Of a stretch of DNA of 64,000 nt, positions 53,158-61,079 are shown one piece after another. The DNA is from Tsukamurella pulmonis. Its GTDB lineage: Bacteria > Actinomycetota > Actinomycetes > Mycobacteriales > Mycobacteriaceae. The notes under the pieces were generated by a model, which saw only the letters and a list, made by a program, of their open reading frames with translations, had not been told where the DNA came from and made no database searches. Numbering within the stretch: position 1 is the first letter of the stretch; every line of letters begins with the position of its first letter. A program made the translations under genes and the position numbers. The stretch spans positions 2,494,136 through 2,558,135 of the forward strand of contig NZ_FNLF01000002.1 in NCBI RefSeq assembly GCF_900103175.1, read 5' to 3'.

Positions 53158-54758
53158 CGGCCGATGTCGTCGTCATCGGGTCCGGCATCAACGGCCTCGT
53201 CGCCGCCGCCGAGCTCGCCGGGTCCGGCCGGTCGGTGTGCCTCATCGAGGCGGCCGACCGGCTGGGCGGCTTCCTCGCGAGCGACGAGCTCACGCTGCCC
53301 GGCTTCCTGCACGACACCTACTCGTCGTGGCATCCCCTGTTCGTGACCGGCGGCGCCTACGCCGCGCTCGGTGCGGACCTGCACCGCCACGGCCTGGAGT
53401 ACGCGAACGCCGACGACGCCGTCACCGGATCCGTCTCCGGCGACGGCCGCGCCGTGGTCGCGCACCGGGACCCCGCGCGCACCGTCGAGCAGTTCTCGGC
53501 GCGGGACCGGACCGCCTACCTGGCGATGCTCGACCGGATCGGCGGGGACCTCGACGTCATCGGCGGCCTCCTCGGCAACGAGACCCGCGCGCCGGGCGTG
53601 CTGGGGCACGCGGCGGCGATGCTGCGCCGCGGCCTGGGCCGCACCGAGGGGTGGGTGCGCGACGCCGCCGCCAGCGGGCGCCGCTGGGGCCGAAGGACGT
53701 TCGAGGGCCCCGAGGTGGACCAGCTGTGGGCGCCGTGGCTGCTGCACGCGGGCCTGAGCCCCGACAGCGCGTCGGGCGGGCTCATGATCCCCGTCTTCGC
53801 CGCGACGATGCACGGCGCCGGCCTGCCCGTCGCGGTCGGCGGACAGCGCGCCTTCCTCGACGCGTTCGCCGCGCTGCTCGCCGAGCGGGGCGTCGAGGTC
53901 CTGACCGGGGCGCCGGTCGACCGGATCCTGGTCGAGGGCGGACGCGCCGCGGGCGTGATGGTCGGACGGCGCCGGATCGACGCGCGGCAGGCGGTCCTCG
54001 CGTCCGTCACCCCGACGGCCCTGTACTGCGATCTGTTGCCGGAATCGGCCGTCCCCGAGTCGGTCCGCGCCGAGGCGCGCGGCTACCAGTACGGCCGGGC
54101 CGCGATGCAGGTGCACGTCGCGCTGGACGCGCCGCTGCAGTGGTCCGATCCTGCGCTCGACGGCGCACCGCTGGTGCACCTCACCGGCGGCTCGGACACG
54201 GTCGGCGTCGCGTGCGCACAGGCCGAGGCCGGACTCCTGCCGGCTCGTCCGACGGTGGTCGTCGGGCAGCAGGCACTCATCGATCCCAGCCGGGTCCCCG
54301 CGGGCCGCGGCATGCTGTGGCTGCAGCTGCAGGAGCTCCCGTTCGCGCCCGTCGGCGACGCGGCGGGCGAGCTCGACACGTCCGCGGGCTGGACCGACGA
54401 GCTGGTCGCCGGCTACGTCGACCGGGTCCTCGGCCTCGTCGAGGAGGCGGCGCCCGGCACGCGCGACGCCGTCCTCGCGGTCAGCGCGATCAGCCCCGTC
54501 GACCTGGCAGCGGCGAACCCCAACGCCGTGCGGGGCGACCCGTACTGCGGTGCGGCAGAGCTGGACCAGAACATCTTCTGGCGCCCGGGGCCGCTGACCG
54601 CGCGGCATCGCACCGCCGTCGACGGCCTCTGGCACATCGGGGCGGCCACGCATCCGGGGCCGGGCCTCGGCGGCGGCTCCGGTCACCTCGTCGCGCAGGA
54701 GCTCCTCCGGCGCGACGACGGTGCCCTGACCCGCGTGCGGCGCCTGCTCGGCCGCTGA
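53154..54758 (+). CDS. Phytoene-desaturase-like FAD oxidoreductase
   Basis: 534 aa. FAD motif GSGINGL (9-15) with the family's second part (EAADRLGGFLASDE) and the C-terminal FAD signature (GLWHIGAATHPGPGLGGGSGHLVAQELL). The carotenoid-type family covers desaturases, isomerases and saturases. No crtB or crtE is near, so a carotenoid role is unlikely; it probably desaturates or oxidises the same substrate as its operon partners. GTG overlaps the FMO stop. Confidence 0.85.
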   Translation: MTADVVVIGSGINGLVAAAELAGSGRSVCLIEAADRLGGFLASDELTLPGFLHDTYSSWHPLFVTGGAYAALGADLHRHGLEYANADDAVTGSVSGDGRAVVAHRDPARTVEQFSARDRTAYLAMLDRIGGDLDVIGGLLGNETRAPGVLGHAAAMLRRGLGRTEGWVRDAAASGRRWGRRTFEGPEVDQLWAPWLLHAGLSPDSASGGLMIPVFAATMHGAGLPVAVGGQRAFLDAFAALLAERGVEVLTGAPVDRILVEGGRAAGVMVGRRRIDARQAVLASVTPTALYCDLLPESAVPESVRAEARGYQYGRAAMQVHVALDAPLQWSDPALDGAPLVHLTGGSDTVGVACAQAEAGLLPARPTVVVGQQALIDPSRVPAGRGMLWLQLQELPFAPVGDAAGELDTSAGWTDELVAGYVDRVLGLVEEAAPGTRDAVLAVSAISPVDLAAANPNAVRGDPYCGAAELDQNIFWRPGPLTARHRTAVDGLWHIGAATHPGPGLGGGSGHLVAQELLRRDDGALTRVRRLLGR

Positions 54759-54771
54759 TCGCACCACGAAG

Positions 54772-54806
54772 AAGGGGGGCGAACCGGAATCCGGTTCGCC
54801 CCCCTT
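54772..54806. terminator. Bidirectional terminator of the two catabolic operons
   Basis: 17-bp perfect stem (AAGGGGGGCGAACCGGA and complement) around one central base, between the convergent desaturase-like and IorB-like genes. Confidence 0.88.
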
Positions 54807-54825
54807 CCCGTGTCCGACGGTGCCG

Positions 54826-56481
54826 TCAGGCCGCCGCGTCGCGCAGCGTCGCGAGGGCGGTACGGAGCCGGCCGCCGTCCTCGTCGGCCACGGCGGCGTC
54901 CACCAGGCGACGCATCCGCGCGGCGGCGTCCGGCCGGCCGCGGAGCAGCGCGAGGCCCTCCATCAGCAGGCCGAAGCTGTCGACGCCGTGGGCGTGGGTC
55001 TGTCCGTAGCCCTTGAGGACCCGCGCGGCGACGACCACCTCGGTCGCGAGCGCGGGATCGGTGCGGCCGACCGAGGTCACGGTGTCGAGCCAGGTGTCGA
55101 TGAAGACCTGCTCCCGGCCGAATCGCAGGGAACGGGGCCGCAGCGGCCGCATCCGGGCGAGGGTGGACAGCGTCGTGTAGCCCCACACCGAGGTGGTGTT
55201 GATGACGAAGCCCCGGTGGCACACCGTGTCGACCGCCTTGGCGAAGGCACGGTTGTGCTCGAGCGCGCGGCCCAGTGCGGTGGGCAGCGTGTCGGTGATC
55301 TCATCGACCTGGGGGTGCAGGTACTCATGGACCCGCATCACCTGTTCGTCGCCGGGCCGCACCTCGGCGCGCACCCGTTCCATGCGGCGGCCGCGCACCT
55401 TCTGCAGCGCGACGTGCACCGTGTCCTGGTACGTCATCCACAGCGCGATGTGCCGGGCCGCCTCCACGGTCAGCGTGGCCGCCCCCTCGTGATCGGGGTC
55501 GAGGGCGCTGATCCGCGCGACGCGGTCGAGGTAGCGGTCGGCGTAGGCGAGGTCCTGGTAGACGGCGGTGCGCTCGAGGCCGTGCAGGAGCATCGACGCG
55601 GCCGCGGCGGGGAAGGACCGGGCGACGCGGCGGGCGCGGTCTGCGAGGGCCGGCCCGACCAGGGATTCGGGCGCGCGCGCGGCGATCGCGTTGCGCTCGG
55701 CCTCCCGGTCGGCCTTGACCTCCTCGGGCGACTTCGGGCGGCGCACCTGCAGGGTGAGCGGCACGGGCCCGCCGCCGGAGGGGGCCGGCGCCGGGGCCGG
55801 CGTGCGCGCGGCGTCCTCCGCCAGGCTCTCCCGCGCCCGCTCGTACCCGGCGGCGAAGGCGGCGAGCGAGGTCTCGACGCCCTTGCCGCCCTTGCGGATC
55901 GCTTCCTCGAAGTCCTCGCGGGGGAACGGCAGCGCGCCGCTCCCCGCGAGCGCGCCGAACAGGGACGCGCTGATCACGCTGCCGTTCTCCCGCGCGAGCG
56001 TCGCGAAATCGCCGGAGACGAGGGTCTTCGCGGCCGCGGCGGCGCCGTCGAGCAGTGCCGCCGAGTCGACCCGGCCGTCGTCGGGGGTGGACTTCTCGAG
56101 GATCGAGTAGACCCGGTTCAGCGAGGCGATGAGCGTGGTCCGGTCGGGGGTGACGAAGCCGCGCTGCACGGCGCGGCCGGCCTCCATGAGCTCGGACGCG
56201 ATGAGCACGTCGACCTCGCCCGGCGTGGGCATGAGCGACAGGATCGGGGTGTCGCGGGCGCGGCCCGTTCCACTGCGGTGCGCCACGTCCGGCGGGAAGA
56301 GTTCCGCGTAGTAGACGGTGGCGCCGGTGCGCTGCGCGACGCCGGCCACGGAGGTGTTCTGCGCGGTCCAGCCCTCGTCCTCGCCGAGCGAGACGATCCA
56401 ATCGGCGAGCACGCCGCCGCCCTCGCCGCCCATGGCGAGCACCGCCACGGTGATGGGCCGCTGCCCGATGGTCCAGGTCAT
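54826..56481 (-). CDS. iorB: Indolepyruvate oxidoreductase subunit beta-like protein (with DUF6537)
   Basis: 551 aa. The N-terminal gamma-type pyruvate ferredoxin oxidoreductase domain (LAMGGEGGGVLADWIVSLGEDEGW; SVAGVAQRTGATVYYAELFP) spans about 1-200. A long C-terminal DUF6537-type region follows. Indolepyruvate:ferredoxin oxidoreductase converts aryl pyruvates to arylacetyl-CoA. ATG overlaps the stop of the alpha subunit (ATGA). Subunit arrangement is typical of aerobic aromatic catabolism clusters. Confidence 0.88.
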   Translation of the reverse strand: MTWTIGQRPITVAVLAMGGEGGGVLADWIVSLGEDEGWTAQNTSVAGVAQRTGATVYYAELFPPDVAHRSGTGRARDTPILSLMPTPGEVDVLIASELMEAGRAVQRGFVTPDRTTLIASLNRVYSILEKSTPDDGRVDSAALLDGAAAAAKTLVSGDFATLARENGSVISASLFGALAGSGALPFPREDFEEAIRKGGKGVETSLAAFAAGYERARESLAEDAARTPAPAPAPSGGGPVPLTLQVRRPKSPEEVKADREAERNAIAARAPESLVGPALADRARRVARSFPAAAASMLLHGLERTAVYQDLAYADRYLDRVARISALDPDHEGAATLTVEAARHIALWMTYQDTVHVALQKVRGRRMERVRAEVRPGDEQVMRVHEYLHPQVDEITDTLPTALGRALEHNRAFAKAVDTVCHRGFVINTTSVWGYTTLSTLARMRPLRPRSLRFGREQVFIDTWLDTVTSVGRTDPALATEVVVAARVLKGYGQTHAHGVDSFGLLMEGLALLRGRPDAAARMRRLVDAAVADEDGGRLRTALATLRDAAA

Positions 56482-58655
56482 GAGAAGGCCTCCGTGGATT
56501 CGTAGCGAGCGGCGCGCCCCTCGAGGCCACGGCCGAGGCGCTCGGACACGGCGCCGCGCACGCGGTCGCGGATCCGGTCGACGCGAGTGGGATTGGTGAC
56601 GACGTCCGTGCGGTAGAACGACGGGCACAGCGCCGCCGCGTGCGCGTTGTTACCGCAGACGCCGCAGCCGACGCAGGTGTCGGTGACGGCGGCGACGGGG
56701 TCGGTGCGCATGGGGTCGGGGTTGGGCGCGATCGTCAGCGACGGGCAGCCCGAGATCCGCATGCAGGCGTGATCGCCCGTGCAGGTCTCCGGGTCGACGC
56801 CGAACCGCTGGGTCACGACGCGCTTGCCGGCCTCGACCGCCGCGGCGCGTTCCGGCTTCTCGCGGCGCTGCTTGTTCAGCTGGCACTCGCTCTGGGCGAC
56901 GATGACCTTGGGGCCCTTCTTCTTACTGGTGAGGGCGTCGATGAAGACGTCGCGCATCTTCGCGACGTCGAAGGTGTCCGGCATGGTCTTCGCCCACGTC
57001 ACGCCGACGCCGCGCACCGCCCGCTCGATCGGGTTGTTGGTGCTGCGGTCGGGCAGGATCGCGCGGGAGGAGAGCAGGTCCTGACCGCCGGTCGCGGCGG
57101 CGTAGGCGTTGTCCACCACCACCAGGAGCTGGTCGGACTCGTTGAAGACGGCGTTGCCGACGCCGGAGGTGAGACCGTTGTGCCAGAAGCCGCCGTCGCC
57201 CATCACCGCGATGCCGCGCCGGTCGGCGTCCTTGCTGCTCAGCGCGGCTCCGCCGGCGGAGCCGAGGCCGTAGCCCATCGTGGTGGCGCCCAGGTTGAAG
57301 GGCTCGTTGATGGCGAACAGGTGGCACCCGATGTCGGCGCTCACGTGGTGCTCCACGCCGGTCTCGCGTTCGGCGAGCTTGAGCGCGGAGAAGATCGGCC
57401 GTTCGGGGCAGCCGGTGCACAGGCCGGGCGGGCGGGGCTGGACCGCGCGGCCGTCGACCCGCTCGGTGAACGGGCTGCGGGGGTCGCCGGCCGGGAGGAG
57501 CACAGCGGGATCGCCGGTGACGAGCTCGGGCACGTAGCGGCCGAGGAACTCGGCGACGCCCTTCGTGACGGCGATCGGGGTGTACTCCCCCGCCTTCGGC
57601 AGCACGTCCTTGCCGTGCAGCGCCGTGTCGAGGCCGTTGCGGCGCAGGATCGCGTTGAGGTTGTGCTCGATGTAGTCGGGTTGGCCCTCCTCGAGGAGCA
57701 GGACCGCGTCCTTGTCGGCGCAGAACTCGACGATCTCCTCGTCGATCACGGGATAGGTCACGTTCATCACGTACAGCGGGACCGCGGTGTCGCCGAAGGC
57801 GTCCGAGCAGCCGAGCAGTTCGAGCGCGCGATTGAGCGTGTTGTACAGGCCGCCCTGCACGATGAGGCCGACCCGGCCGTCGGTGGGCCCGAAGGTCTCG
57901 TTGAGCCGGTGCTCGCGGATGTACTCCACCGCCGCCGGCCAGCGGTGGGCGATCTTCTCCTGCTCGTGCTGGAAGCTCGCGGGCGGCAGCACGACGCGGC
58001 TCACGTCCCGCTTCGGGTTCTCCATGGCCTGCTCGACCGTCATCTGCGGGCGGCGGTTCTCCCGGGTGGTGAAGGTGCCGTGCAGGTGGCACGAGCGCAG
58101 CCGCAGCTCCAGCATGACCGGGGTGTTCGACGCCTCGGACAGGGCGAAACCGTGCTCCACGGCATCGACGATCGCGGTGTGGTCGGGTCGCGGATCCAGC
58201 AGCCACATCTGCGATTTCATCGCGAAGGCGTGGGAGCGCTCCTGCATGATCGAGCTGCCCTCGCCGTAGTCCTCGCCGACGATGATCAGCGCGCCGCCCG
58301 TCACCCCGCCGCTCGCCAGGTTCGCCAGCGCATCGGACGCGACGTTGGTGCCCACCGTCGACTTGAAGGTGATCGCGCCGCGCAGCGGATAGTGCACGGA
58401 GGCGGCGAGCATCGCCGCGGCGGTCGCCTCCGAGGCGCTGTTCTCGAAGTACACACCGTACTCGTCGAGGATCTCGCGGGCGTCGCCGAGGACGTCCATC
58501 AGATGGCTGATCGGCGCCCCCTGGTAGCCGCCGACGTACGCGACGCCGGACTGCAGCAGCGCCTTGGTCACCGCCAGGATCCCCTCGCCCTCGAACCGGG
58601 TCCCCGGTTCCTGGCGCAGCTTGAGGACCTCTTTCGCAAAGGAGCGTTCCGCCAT
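56478..58655 (-). CDS. iorA: Indolepyruvate ferredoxin oxidoreductase subunit alpha-like protein
   Basis: 725 aa. N-terminal pyrimidine-binding domain (GGYQGAPISHLMDVLGDA), C-terminal TPP domain (GDGGFWHNGLTSGVGNAVFN ... VVVDNAY) and a terminal ferredoxin-type region with two cysteine sets (CTGDHACMRISGCPS about 627; CVGCGVC...CPSFYR about 661) for 4Fe-4S clusters. Decarboxylates an aryl 2-oxoacid and forms the acyl-CoA. Leads the iorA-iorB operon, divergent from the cyclase gene. Confidence 0.9.
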   Translation of the reverse strand: MAERSFAKEVLKLRQEPGTRFEGEGILAVTKALLQSGVAYVGGYQGAPISHLMDVLGDAREILDEYGVYFENSASEATAAAMLAASVHYPLRGAITFKSTVGTNVASDALANLASGGVTGGALIIVGEDYGEGSSIMQERSHAFAMKSQMWLLDPRPDHTAIVDAVEHGFALSEASNTPVMLELRLRSCHLHGTFTTRENRRPQMTVEQAMENPKRDVSRVVLPPASFQHEQEKIAHRWPAAVEYIREHRLNETFGPTDGRVGLIVQGGLYNTLNRALELLGCSDAFGDTAVPLYVMNVTYPVIDEEIVEFCADKDAVLLLEEGQPDYIEHNLNAILRRNGLDTALHGKDVLPKAGEYTPIAVTKGVAEFLGRYVPELVTGDPAVLLPAGDPRSPFTERVDGRAVQPRPPGLCTGCPERPIFSALKLAERETGVEHHVSADIGCHLFAINEPFNLGATTMGYGLGSAGGAALSSKDADRRGIAVMGDGGFWHNGLTSGVGNAVFNESDQLLVVVDNAYAAATGGQDLLSSRAILPDRSTNNPIERAVRGVGVTWAKTMPDTFDVAKMRDVFIDALTSKKKGPKVIVAQSECQLNKQRREKPERAAAVEAGKRVVTQRFGVDPETCTGDHACMRISGCPSLTIAPNPDPMRTDPVAAVTDTCVGCGVCGNNAHAAALCPSFYRTDVVTNPTRVDRIRDRVRGAVSERLGRGLEGRAARYESTEAFS

Positions 58656-58756
58656 GCCCCGACCTGCCTTTCACGTATCACGGGCCGTGTGATGCGTACC
58701 ACGCTAGCCTCGCCACGGGACGGGTTGAAGGGCCCGCCGGGGGCCCGCTCCGATCG

Positions 58757-58810
58757 GGACAGCGGGCCGTCGCGATCTGGATAGCGGGGTGCTGCGGCGC
58801 GTCCTACCGT
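58757..58810 (+). promoter_or_regulatory. AraC-type promoter of the cyclase gene
   Basis: GGACAGC (58757), then CGCGATCTGGATAGCG (58771-58786) holding GGATAGC 22 bp after the first half-site. Eighteen nt later comes CTACCGTC with -10 TACCGT (58805-58810). The layout is nearly the same as in front of the SDR operon. Confidence 0.7.
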
Positions 58811-58892
58811 CGGGCGCAGCCGCCGTTCGCCGACGGTGCGGCCCGCGCGCCGCTCAGCCGATGCCGGCCCGTGCCGGGGAGAAGAGGACCCA

Positions 58893-59660
58893 ATGCTCAC
58901 CGAACTCGCCACCGCCCTCGCAGGCGGCAGGATCCGGGTACTCGATCTGACGACGCCGCTCTCCGCGGACACCCCCTCGCTCCGCCTGCCGGAGCCCTTC
59001 GTGAACCTCATCGACTTCAGCCTGGAGCGGGTCGCCGCGTTCGAGCCGACGGCGCCGGCGTGGCAGCACAACAACATCCACACGGGCGAGCACATCGGCA
59101 CGCACGTGGACGCCCCGTGCCACTGGATCACGGGTCGTGACGGTGCCGACGTGAGCGAGCTGCCGCCCGAGCGCCTCGTCGGCCCCGCCTGCGTGATGGA
59201 CTTCGCGGATCGCGCCGCGGCGGACCCGGACTGGCTGCTGGAGGTGGCCGACGTCGAGGGCTGGATCGCCGAGCACGGCGCCGTCCCGGAGGGCGCGTGG
59301 CTCCTCCTGCGCACGGGCTGGGATCAGTACGGCGGCGACCGCGAGCGCTTCCTGGGCGCCGCCGAGGGCGGTTCGCACACGCCCGGCGTCTCCGCGGCCT
59401 GCGCCCGCTGGCTCGCCGAGGAGGTCCCGATCTCCGGTTTCGGCGTGGAGACCGTGGGCATCGACGCCGGCAACGCGGCGATGCTCGAGCCGCCCTTCCC
59501 GGCGCACAACTTCCTGCTCGGCGCCGACAAGTACGGCCTCACGAGTCTGCGGAACCTCGCCCAGCTGCCTCCGCAGGGCGCCGTGGTCGTGGTCTCGCCA
59601 CTGCCGATCGTCGGCGGTACCGGCTCCCCCGCCCGCGTGCTGGCGCTCGTCGACGTCTGA
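58893..59660 (+). CDS. Cyclase family metal hydrolase (isatin hydrolase/kynurenine formamidase group)
   Basis: 255 aa. Metal motif HxGTHxDxPxH is complete (HIGTHVDAPCHW), with the following glycine turn (ITGRDGADV) and the distal GFGVETVGIDAG. Members hydrolyse isatin to isatinate, formylkynurenine or related amides/lactams. Between indolepyruvate-oxidoreductase-like genes and an aryl-CoA pathway, an isatin- or formamidase-type job feeding anthranilate is attractive but unproven. AGAAGAGGA precedes the ATG. Confidence 0.85.
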   Translation: MLTELATALAGGRIRVLDLTTPLSADTPSLRLPEPFVNLIDFSLERVAAFEPTAPAWQHNNIHTGEHIGTHVDAPCHWITGRDGADVSELPPERLVGPACVMDFADRAAADPDWLLEVADVEGWIAEHGAVPEGAWLLLRTGWDQYGGDRERFLGAAEGGSHTPGVSAACARWLAEEVPISGFGVETVGIDAGNAAMLEPPFPAHNFLLGADKYGLTSLRNLAQLPPQGAVVVVSPLPIVGGTGSPARVLALVDV

Positions 59661-59680
59661 GCGAACGACGCCGCGCACGG

Positions 59681-59716
59681 GAACGGCGGCGCCTCCTCCC
59701 GGAGGCGCCGCCGTTC
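59681..59716. terminator. Bidirectional terminator cyclase/MFS
   Basis: Perfect 16-bp stem (GAACGGCGGCGCCTCC and complement) with a TCCC loop between convergent genes. Confidence 0.88.
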
Positions 59717-59729
59717 TCGTCCGAGGGGA

Positions 59730-61079
59730 TCAGGCCCCGGCCGTGGACAACTCGTCCGGGTCCGCCTCCGGGCTCGGGGCGGACGTCGGCACCGGCAGCA
59801 CGGCGACGGCGATGGCGGCGACCGCACCGACGACCGCGAAGAAGACGAAGTTCATCTGATACCCGAACCCGGCTCCCGCGATGACGCCGCCGATCACCGG
59901 ACCGACGATCGCGCCGATCCGCGCGAAGGACAGCGCCATACCGGTGGCAGCGGCGCGGATCCGCGCCGGGTAGTAGTGCGCGACCCAGCCCGTCAGCACC
60001 AGCGAGGTGGAGATCGACCCGATGCCGGCGATCGCCACGAGGATGTAGTTGACGAGCAGCGGGCCGCGGAACATCAACGCGAGAATGCCCAGAGCGCCGA
60101 GGGCATAGCACGTCACGAGTACGGGCTTCTGCCCGCGCTCGTCCGCGAGCCGCCCGATCACGACGCCCCCGATGGCCGACGCGATGGAGAAGACGAGCAG
60201 GAACATCAACGACGACCCCAGGTCGTAACCCGCCTTGCGCATGATCTGTGGGAGCCAGGTGTTGAGCCCGTAGACCAGCAGCAGCCCGCAGAACAGGGCC
60301 ACCCAGAAACAGGCAGTCGCCAGTCGGTAGCGGGACGAGAAGATCGTGCGCAGGTAGTCGCTCCACCGCATGCCGCGGATCTCGTCGTCGACGGGCAGGG
60401 CCGCGGCGATGGCCGCCTCGGGTTCGATCCCCAAGGATCGGGCGACCCGCGCGGCCTCGTCGGTGCGGCCCGCGGTGGTGAGTTGCTCGATCGACTGCGG
60501 CAGGGCCACCGCGAGGAACGGGATCAGGAGGAGTGCGACCACGCCCATGCCCATCACCGGTCGCCACCCGAGGCGATCGAGGAACGCCACGGCGACAAGG
60601 GCCGCGAGCATGATGCCCAGCGAGTATCCCGAGTACATGATTCCGTAGTTGAGCGATCGTCGCCGCGGCGGAGAGAACTCGATCGTGTAGGCGGCGGCGA
60701 TGGGGATGACACCTCCCAGGCCGAGGCCGCCGATCAGACGCGCCACACCGAGCAGTTCGGGAGTCGGGGCGAGCGCCGCGGCCAACTGCGGGAGGGCGCA
60801 CAGGCCGATCGCCACGAGGAGCATGGTCTTACGGCCGAAGCGCTCGGCGAGCAGGCCGATCACGGTGGCCCCGATCAGCATGCCGACGAGGGACCAAGCG
60901 GCCAGGCCGCCGACCTGCACCGAGCTCAAGCCCCACGGCTCGTAGCCGAGGAGTCCGGGCACGACGGCGCCGAAGACCCCGATGTCGTAGCCGTCGGCGA
61001 GCACGACGAGCCAGCAGCACAGCAGCACCCGCCGCGTGACCGCGGCCGGGATCGCGGGCACGGCCGCGGCGGCGGTCAC
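59730..61079 (-). CDS. Aromatic acid:H+ symporter (AAHS-type MFS)
   Basis: 449 aa, 12 helices. AAHS features: DGYDIGVFGAVVPGLL in helix 1 (aromatic acid contact Asp), RFGRKTMLL loop and GLGLGGVIPIAAAYTIEFSPPRRR. PcaK-like carriers take up benzoate-type acids. Its GTG overlaps the stop of the aryl-CoA monooxygenase/reductase gene (GTGA), giving strong evidence that the imported acid feeds that enzyme. Confidence 0.9.
   Translation of the reverse strand: MTAAAAVPAIPAAVTRRVLLCCWLVVLADGYDIGVFGAVVPGLLGYEPWGLSSVQVGGLAAWSLVGMLIGATVIGLLAERFGRKTMLLVAIGLCALPQLAAALAPTPELLGVARLIGGLGLGGVIPIAAAYTIEFSPPRRRSLNYGIMYSGYSLGIMLAALVAVAFLDRLGWRPVMGMGVVALLLIPFLAVALPQSIEQLTTAGRTDEAARVARSLGIEPEAAIAAALPVDDEIRGMRWSDYLRTIFSSRYRLATACFWVALFCGLLLVYGLNTWLPQIMRKAGYDLGSSLMFLLVFSIASAIGGVVIGRLADERGQKPVLVTCYALGALGILALMFRGPLLVNYILVAIAGIGSISTSLVLTGWVAHYYPARIRAAATGMALSFARIGAIVGPVIGGVIAGAGFGYQMNFVFFAVVGAVAAIAVAVLPVPTSAPSPEADPDELSTAGA

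Noticed and set aside
53154-54758. Carotenoid biosynthesis gene (crtI)
   Set aside because: No crtE or crtB nearby, and the operon partners are an SDR and a flavin monooxygenase, so only family membership is claimed.
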